From positions 1,798,001-1,862,000 of the forward strand of contig CAWGHD010000002.1 of NCBI GenBank assembly GCA_963822295.1: 64,000 bases of DNA, read 5' to 3'. This document shows positions 59,683-64,000 of this stretch, piece by piece. A model generated the notes under the pieces. It worked only from the letters and a program-made list of their open reading frames with translations. It was not told the origin of the DNA and did no database searches. The position numbers and the translations under genes are program-made. The stretch comes from VRUE01 sp963822295. Its GTDB lineage: Bacteria > Actinomycetota > Thermoleophilia > Solirubrobacterales > 70-9. Every line of letters starts with the position of its first letter. Position 1 is the first letter of the stretch.

Positions 59683-61743
59683 TCAAGCACTCGCCGCGCT
59701 GATCTCTTTCGCGATCGCCTCGCGGGCGTCCTCGGGCTCGAGCACTACGAGGTCGCCGGCGCCGCGCAGGATCTCCCGGACCAGCCAGGAGGTCCCCGCG
59801 TAGGGGAGCTCGACGACGACGGCGCCGTCGGCCAGCTCCTCGACCACGGTGCGCTCCTCGCGCAGCCAGCGGGCGCGCTCGGGTGAGACCCAGACGCGGG
59901 CGACCGAGGCGGTCGGCACCTCGCCGTGCGTCATCCAGCCCTCGACGCCGGCGATCTCCTCGACCTCGGGCCGCGGCTCGAAGCTGTCCTCGGAGAGGAC
60001 GGCCTCTTTGATCCGGTCGAGCTTGAAGTGGCGGATGCCGTCCTTGTTGAGGTCGTAGCACTCCACGTACCAGCCCTCGCGCCCGTTCTCGAGCCGGTAT
60101 GGCTCGACCGAGCGCTTGGTGAACTGGTCCTCGTTCTCCTTGTAGTACTGGAGGTCGAGCACGCGGCTGCCGGCGATCGCCTCGTTGACGACCTGGGCGA
60201 CCTCCTTGTCGCCGCCGCCCGCGGAGGCGATCTCCAGCCCCTCCTCGGAGGGGTCGTGGCCGAGCGCCTTGACGATCTTGGCGCGGGCGCTCTGCAGGCC
60301 GCCCTGGGGCAGGTGGTCGCCGAAGAGGTCGATCGCGGCGACCAGCGCCTTCGCCTCGAGCGGCAGCAGCCGGGCCGGCCGCGCGAAGTTGTCGCCGTAG
60401 GGCTGGGAGTCGACCTCGATCTCGTCGCCGAGGATTTCGGCGTAGAGGACGTAGGTGCCGCCGCCGAAGTTGACGACGTTGAGCAGCTCGATGTCTTCGC
60501 GCAGCTCTTCGGCGGTCAGCTCGAGGCGGTCGCGCAGCTCGGAGACGCTCAGCCGCTCCCCTTCCTTGGCGGACGCGATCAGCATCCCGGCGAGAGTGAC
60601 CAGGCGGGCGAAGCGCTCGGGGCGGATCGCCGCCTCGCCGCGCCCGTTGGAGCGCGCCCGGCGCGGCGCCTCGCGCAGCGGGCGATCGACGATCTCGGCG
60701 GGCTCGAAGCCGTTCTCGTGGCGGTCCTGGAGCAGGCCGAGGCGGCCCTGGGCTTCCTCGCGCAGCTCATCGGGGCCGAGCACCTCGGCGTTCTGGCGCC
60801 AGCGCAGCACCCAGGAGATCAGCTCGCGCGGCGAGGCGTAGTCGGTCTCGAACACCGAGCCCTTGCCCGGAGCGCCGTCGGCCTTGACCGCGGGGCGCAG
60901 GTCTCCGTAGCCGCCGAAGTCGCGCTCGATCAGCCAGGAGATGCGGTCGCGGACGAAGATCCTCGCGGTGCCGCGGATCTCCCCCAGCTGCCAGTCGGCG
61001 CGCTGCCCGTAGTCGCGGCGGTCGAAGTCCTCGGGCGGGGAGAAGTCGTGCTCGGCCTTGGAGGCGTAGCCGACCTTTCCCTGGATTCTGGAGAGGCGGA
61101 AGACGCGGACCGCATCGCGCTCGTGGGAGTGCCCGATCAGGTAGAACTGGCCGCCGCGGAAGACGAGGTGGAAGGGGTCGACCTTGCGCTTCTCGGTCTC
61201 GTCGCGCTCCATCGTGTAGTAGGTGAACTCGATCGTCTTGCGGCGGGAGATCGCGGTCTCGATCTTGGAGAGGCGCTGGGAGAGGTCGCGGCCGCCGGCG
61301 GAGGCGGTCATCGCCATCTCGACCGGGGCGCGCTCGCCCTCGCTGAGCGGGTTCGGGTGGCCCCAGGCGACCTGCTGGAGCGCCAGCCGCAGCGGCTCGG
61401 CGTAGGCGAAGCCGCCGTCGGTCAGCAGCGAGAGCGCCGTGCTCAGCGCCGCCAGCTCGTCGTCGGAGAACTCGATCGCTTCGAGATAGAAGTTCTCCGG
61501 GGGCAGCGAGTACAGCTCCGCCTCGAAGAAGCCCTCGCCGGGCTTCTCGACCCCGAGCTGGATGCCGAGGCTCTCGAGCTCGGCGCGGTCGGCGTAGAAA
61601 CGGCGCGCGAACGCGTCGTCGTTCATGTCGCTGTAGCCCTCGACCTCGCGCTTGATCTCCAGGGCCGAGACCGGCCTGCCCTGGGCCATCAGGAACGAGA
61701 TCAGAGAGAGCTGGCGGATCAGCTTCTCTGTGTCCTTCGCCAC
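59683..61743 (-). CDS. Double WYL-domain transcriptional regulator (PafB-PafC fusion-like)
   Basis: 686 residues holding two HTH-WYL units. Unit 1 starts VAKDTEKLIRQLSLISFLMA, with WYL-type GGQFYLIGHSHERDAVRVF near 220-240. Unit 2 has a second winged helix (SVSELRDRLELTAEELREDIELL) and WYL-type GREGWYVECYDLNKDGIRHF. In actinobacteria PafB and PafC form a dimer that activates the non-SOS DNA-damage response; here they seem joined in one chain. GTG at 61743 is chosen because TATCCT lies 7 bases upstream and relatives begin with this sequence. Proteasome genes are not in the window. Confidence 0.87.
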   Translation of the reverse strand: MAKDTEKLIRQLSLISFLMAQGRPVSALEIKREVEGYSDMNDDAFARRFYADRAELESLGIQLGVEKPGEGFFEAELYSLPPENFYLEAIEFSDDELAALSTALSLLTDGGFAYAEPLRLALQQVAWGHPNPLSEGERAPVEMAMTASAGGRDLSQRLSKIETAISRRKTIEFTYYTMERDETEKRKVDPFHLVFRGGQFYLIGHSHERDAVRVFRLSRIQGKVGYASKAEHDFSPPEDFDRRDYGQRADWQLGEIRGTARIFVRDRISWLIERDFGGYGDLRPAVKADGAPGKGSVFETDYASPRELISWVLRWRQNAEVLGPDELREEAQGRLGLLQDRHENGFEPAEIVDRPLREAPRRARSNGRGEAAIRPERFARLVTLAGMLIASAKEGERLSVSELRDRLELTAEELREDIELLNVVNFGGGTYVLYAEILGDEIEVDSQPYGDNFARPARLLPLEAKALVAAIDLFGDHLPQGGLQSARAKIVKALGHDPSEEGLEIASAGGGDKEVAQVVNEAIAGSRVLDLQYYKENEDQFTKRSVEPYRLENGREGWYVECYDLNKDGIRHFKLDRIKEAVLSEDSFEPRPEVEEIAGVEGWMTHGEVPTASVARVWVSPERARWLREERTVVEELADGAVVVELPYAGTSWLVREILRGAGDLVVLEPEDAREAIAKEISAASA

Positions 61744-61750
61744 GGGTCGC

Positions 61751-61756
61751 AGGATA
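61751..61756 (-). promoter_or_regulatory. -10-like hexamer TATCCT before the WYL regulator
   Basis: Seven bases before the GTG at 61743, within a 28-base divergent gap. Confidence 0.45.
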
Positions 61757-61771
61757 GTCTCCAGCGACAGC

Positions 61772-62128
61772 ATGGACGTTCTGCGCAACCTCTTCGGGAG
61801 TGTGACATCCGGCATCGTCCGGCTTCTGGTCACCGTCGGGATCATCGCCGCGGTCTATTTCTTCATCGTCAAGCCGGTTCTGAACACGACCGAGACGATC
61901 AGCAGCGAAACGAACGACTCGATCCAGAAGTCCTTCGAGTCGAGCGGCTTCGACAACATCGACGAGACGCTGGAGAACGTCAACAGGCAGGTCGAACGCC
62001 AGCTCCAGCAGTCGCTCAACGCCTCCAAGCAGCACGGCGACGTCGCCAAGCTGCGCCGCTGCATGGAACGGGCGACCGGAAACGTCAACCGGGTCCAGCG
62101 CTGCGCGAAGCGCTTCGCGCCCCACTGA
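61772..62128 (+). CDS. Small single-pass membrane protein, function unknown
   Basis: 118 residues. One transmembrane helix near the N-terminus (~17-35, VRLLVTVGIIAAVYFFIV) is followed by a helical, polar domain rich in Gln, Asn and Glu, probably outside the membrane. Two Cys (in RRCMERA and QRCAKRF) could form a disulfide. Start at 61772 is the only good ATG; it abuts the divergent WYL gene. No family is recognised. TAGTCT at 61755-61760, 11 bases upstream, may be its promoter. Confidence 0.68.
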   Translation: MDVLRNLFGSVTSGIVRLLVTVGIIAAVYFFIVKPVLNTTETISSETNDSIQKSFESSGFDNIDETLENVNRQVERQLQQSLNASKQHGDVAKLRRCMERATGNVNRVQRCAKRFAPH

Positions 62129-62155
62129 GGCGCGGCGCGGCCCGCCTGAGCCGGC

Positions 62156-62971
62156 TCAGGCCGGGCGACGCCCGATGTAGGCGTCCTGGCTGAGCGTGCG
62201 CTCGCCTGTTCCCTGGTCGTAGGTCCTGACGTCCTCGAAGCCGGCGAGCAGGCTGTCGGTGACGAAGGGACGTGGATGGTAGGCCGTGCAGAGGTTGCTG
62301 CCCGCCATCCGCGGCCGCTCGATCACGAGCTCGCCGCGCTCGAAGCGCTCCGCCTGCTCCGCCGAGAGGCGGTGGCGGTCGGCCTCGCCGAGGACGCTGA
62401 CTATCAGCAGCCCCCCCGGCCGCAGCAGCCTCGTCCACTCCGCGACCCAGGCGCGCTGCAGATCCTCGTCGAGGTGGCTGAGCACCGAGAAGGCGTAGAT
62501 CAGGTCGAAGCTCTGGTCCTCGTAGGGCGCCGGCGGCTCGAGCTCGTTCCTGGCCGCGGTCATGAAGGGGAGCTTCTCCACGCACCAGTCGACCAGCAGC
62601 TCGTTGTAGTCGCAGCCGTGGATCGCGGGGCCCTCGAGGCCGGCCCAGTGGCGGGCCACCCGCCCCGAGCCGCAGCCGAAGTCGAGGATCGCGCCCATCT
62701 CCTCGATCCTGGAGCCGGAGTCGGCGACGGCGGTGCGGATCGACGAGGCCAGCTCGCGGCCGACCCAGATGAACTGCTCGGCGTCCGTGCCGCTGCCGGA
62801 GACGAGCAGCCGCAGGCGCGTGGGCGGCAGCGGCAGGCCGTCGGACGCGGTGCCGCCGGAGGGGCTCTTGTCGCGGGCGATCAGCCACGCTTCGCGCAAC
62901 CGCTCGACCGGGCCGAGCAGCCTTGTCCGGTCGAGTCCGGTTGCGATCCTGCTGCGCGTTTGCTGCTTCAC
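62156..62971 (-). CDS. Class I SAM-dependent methyltransferase
   Basis: 271 residues. Motifs are ILDFGCGSGRVARHW (~92-106), IHGCDYNELLVDW, FDLIYAFSVLSHLDED and LLRPGGLLIVSV. The layout resembles the methyltransferase at 20020, including the FxxGxG start and 'SLF/SVLSHL' region, so the two may be paralogues. GTG at 62971 is supported by TAGACT 8 bases upstream. It lies outside the main glycan locus; its substrate is unknown. Confidence 0.82.
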   Translation of the reverse strand: MKQQTRSRIATGLDRTRLLGPVERLREAWLIARDKSPSGGTASDGLPLPPTRLRLLVSGSGTDAEQFIWVGRELASSIRTAVADSGSRIEEMGAILDFGCGSGRVARHWAGLEGPAIHGCDYNELLVDWCVEKLPFMTAARNELEPPAPYEDQSFDLIYAFSVLSHLDEDLQRAWVAEWTRLLRPGGLLIVSVLGEADRHRLSAEQAERFERGELVIERPRMAGSNLCTAYHPRPFVTDSLLAGFEDVRTYDQGTGERTLSQDAYIGRRPA

Positions 62972-62979
62972 CGGGCGCG

Positions 62980-62985
62980 AGTCTA
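62980..62985 (-). promoter_or_regulatory. -10-like hexamer TAGACT before the methyltransferase gene
   Basis: Eight bases before the GTG at 62971. Confidence 0.42.
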
Positions 62986-62998
62986 GGTGCGGGCGGCC

Positions 62999-63081
62999 CC
63001 AGGCGTCGCTATGCGGCGTCCTCGGTCGCCCGAATAGCGCTGCTATTCGGGCTCCCTGCGTCCTTGCCTAGCGACGCCTGG
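62999..63081. repeat. Palindromic element with 13-base terminal inverted repeats, overlapping the 3' end of the HD-domain gene
   Basis: CCAGGCGTCGCTA at 62999-63011 and its complement at 63069-63081 bound an 83-base unit. A perfect inner hairpin (GCCCGAATAGC, loop GCT) is at 63028-63052. Reading minus, the element supplies the last ~23 codons of the HD-domain gene, and its stop TAG is the first triplet of the distal repeat. Confidence 0.62.
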
Positions 63082-64000
63082 ACCTCGCCTTGGCGTTCTC
63101 CGAAGTAGGCCGAGCCGGAGAGGGCGCGGTCGAAGCCGGACCAGGAGTCGCCGGCCGGTAGCTGGCGCTCGAGGCGGTCGAAGCTGCCGAGGCGCCCGCC
63201 GAGGTTGTCGATCATGTGGACCAGCACCGCCTCGCGGGTGCATGGGACCACCGGCGAGCCGTGCTCGAGCGAGCCGTGGTGGCTGAGGATGACGTGGAGG
63301 ACGGCCTGGGCGAGCGACGGGTCGAAGCCGGGGATGTCCTCGATCCGGCGGCGCACGAGGTAGTAGCCGAGCGGGATCTCCCCCTGCAGGCGGCCGACGT
63401 CGGTGAGGTCGATGGCGAGCGGGTCGTCGTTGTAGGCCTCGGTCTTGCCGATGTCGTGGAGCAGGGCGCCGGCGACGGCGACTTCGCGGTCGATCCCCGG
63501 GAAGAAGTTGGCCGCGGCGCTGACCGCCTGCGCGACCGAGAGCGTGTGCTCGAGCAGGCCGTGGCGATACGCCTGGTGGTAGACCTTCGCCGCCGGCGCG
63601 TCGCGGAAGCGCTCCCACGCCTCCGAGCCCTCGCCGAAGAAGAGGTCGAGCAGCTCGCGGAGCTGCGGGCTCTGGACGGTGTCGAGCAGCTGGCGCAGGT
63701 CGCTCTCGAGCCGCTCGACGGGGACGTCGGACCCGCCCGCGAGGTCGTCCGCGTCGTACTCGTCGGGGCCGGCCTCGCGCAGGGCGGTGAGCTTGATCTT
63801 GCCGCCCCAGCGCTCGCTGACCTCGAAGCGCCCGGCGACGAGGACGCAGGCGCCCGGAGCGGCGATCGCGTAGAGCGCCTCCGCCTCCTCCCAGGCGACC
63901 GCCTCGACCGTGCCGCTCGCATCGCCGAGGGTCAGCTTCAGCCAAGGCTCGCCGTTGCGCTTGCGGCGCAGCTCGCGCTCCCGCACCGCGTAGACCCCCT
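63009..64000 (-). CDS. OB-fold/HD-domain phosphohydrolase, YhaM-like 3'-5' exoribonuclease (5' end outside window)
   Basis: At least 329 residues; the frame is open through the window edge. The N-terminal OB-fold nucleic-acid-binding region shows RNGEPWLKLTLGDASGTVEA and WGGKIKLTAL. The HD domain follows, with YRHGLLEHTLSVAQAV, ALLHDIGKTEAYNDDP (metal-binding HD) and VILSHHGSLEHGSP. This order is that of YhaM-type exonucleases. A GTG at 63986 exists but lies inside the OB fold, so the true start is upstream. The last ~23 residues come from a palindromic element and have no family similarity. Confidence 0.87.
   Translation of the reverse strand, partial: GVYAVRERELRRKRNGEPWLKLTLGDASGTVEAVAWEEAEALYAIAAPGACVLVAGRFEVSERWGGKIKLTALREAGPDEYDADDLAGGSDVPVERLESDLRQLLDTVQSPQLRELLDLFFGEGSEAWERFRDAPAAKVYHQAYRHGLLEHTLSVAQAVSAAANFFPGIDREVAVAGALLHDIGKTEAYNDDPLAIDLTDVGRLQGEIPLGYYLVRRRIEDIPGFDPSLAQAVLHVILSHHGSLEHGSPVVPCTREAVLVHMIDNLGGRLGSFDRLERQLPAGDSWSGFDRALSGSAYFGERQGEVQASLGKDAGSPNSSAIRATEDAA

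Noticed and set aside
1..64000. tRNA, rRNA, riboswitch, prophage or IS transposase genes
   Set aside because: No cloverleaf, rRNA core, transposase or integrase motif was noticed on either strand while reading; small RNAs cannot be excluded by eye.

Overview
The window is a high-GC (roughly 70% or more by eye), densely packed bacterial chromosome segment. The gene content fits an actinobacterium, probably of the Thermoleophilia/Solirubrobacterales type: a CIRCE-controlled groESL pair, a full-length Lhr helicase, a PafB/PafC-like double WYL regulator, delta-60 and RTX-type secreted repeat proteins, and a family of secreted clan-A glycoside-hydrolase-like proteins. The phylum call is an inference from gene content and composition; no rRNA or tRNA gene was seen.

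Layout. 1-3.5 kb: the end of a secreted proline-tailed protein, then groES-groEL on the minus strand with a CIRCE operator and a terminator, then an SRPBCC and an ASCH protein. 3.6-7.4 kb: two tandem secreted RTX-repeat proteins. 7.4-13.4 kb (minus): lhr, a Crp-type regulator and pcm. 13.4-52.4 kb: a very large surface-polysaccharide locus. 52.5-64 kb: housekeeping and regulatory genes (flavin/F420-type oxidoreductase, isonitrile-hydratase-like DJ-1 protein, a third glycoside-hydrolase-like protein, penicillin acylase family enzyme, delta-60 repeat protein, metallo-hydrolase, WYL regulator, methyltransferase, and an HD/OB exoribonuclease-like protein cut by the window edge).

How the polysaccharide genes fit together. 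rmlA-rmlD-rmlB on the minus strand and rmlC on the plus strand give dTDP-L-rhamnose. The same 4-keto-6-deoxy intermediate can be drawn off by an FdtA-like ketoisomerase plus an FdtB-like aminotransferase (dTDP-3-amino sugar) and by a WecE/RffA-like aminotransferase (dTDP-4-amino sugar). GNAT, hexapeptide and FemAB-like acyltransferases could finish these amino sugars. A polyprenyl-phosphate sugar-1-phosphate transferase would start chains. Many GT2 and GT4 glycosyltransferases, two GtrB-like polyprenyl-phosphate sugar synthases and three GT-C-like membrane proteins would extend or decorate them. A Wzm/Wzt ABC exporter with a C-terminal carbohydrate-binding domain and an O-antigen-ligase/polymerase-like protein would export and assemble them. 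At least five methyltransferases are interspersed.

Other structure. A TANNNT-like -10 hexamer lies 6-9 bases before the start codon of about fifteen genes, which suggests widespread leaderless transcription; groES, groEL and a few others carry Shine-Dalgarno sequences instead. Several palindromic or terminal-inverted-repeat elements sit exactly at gene ends. Two glycosyltransferase genes carry +1 frameshifts, one of them four. There is no gene-free stretch longer than about 150 bases.
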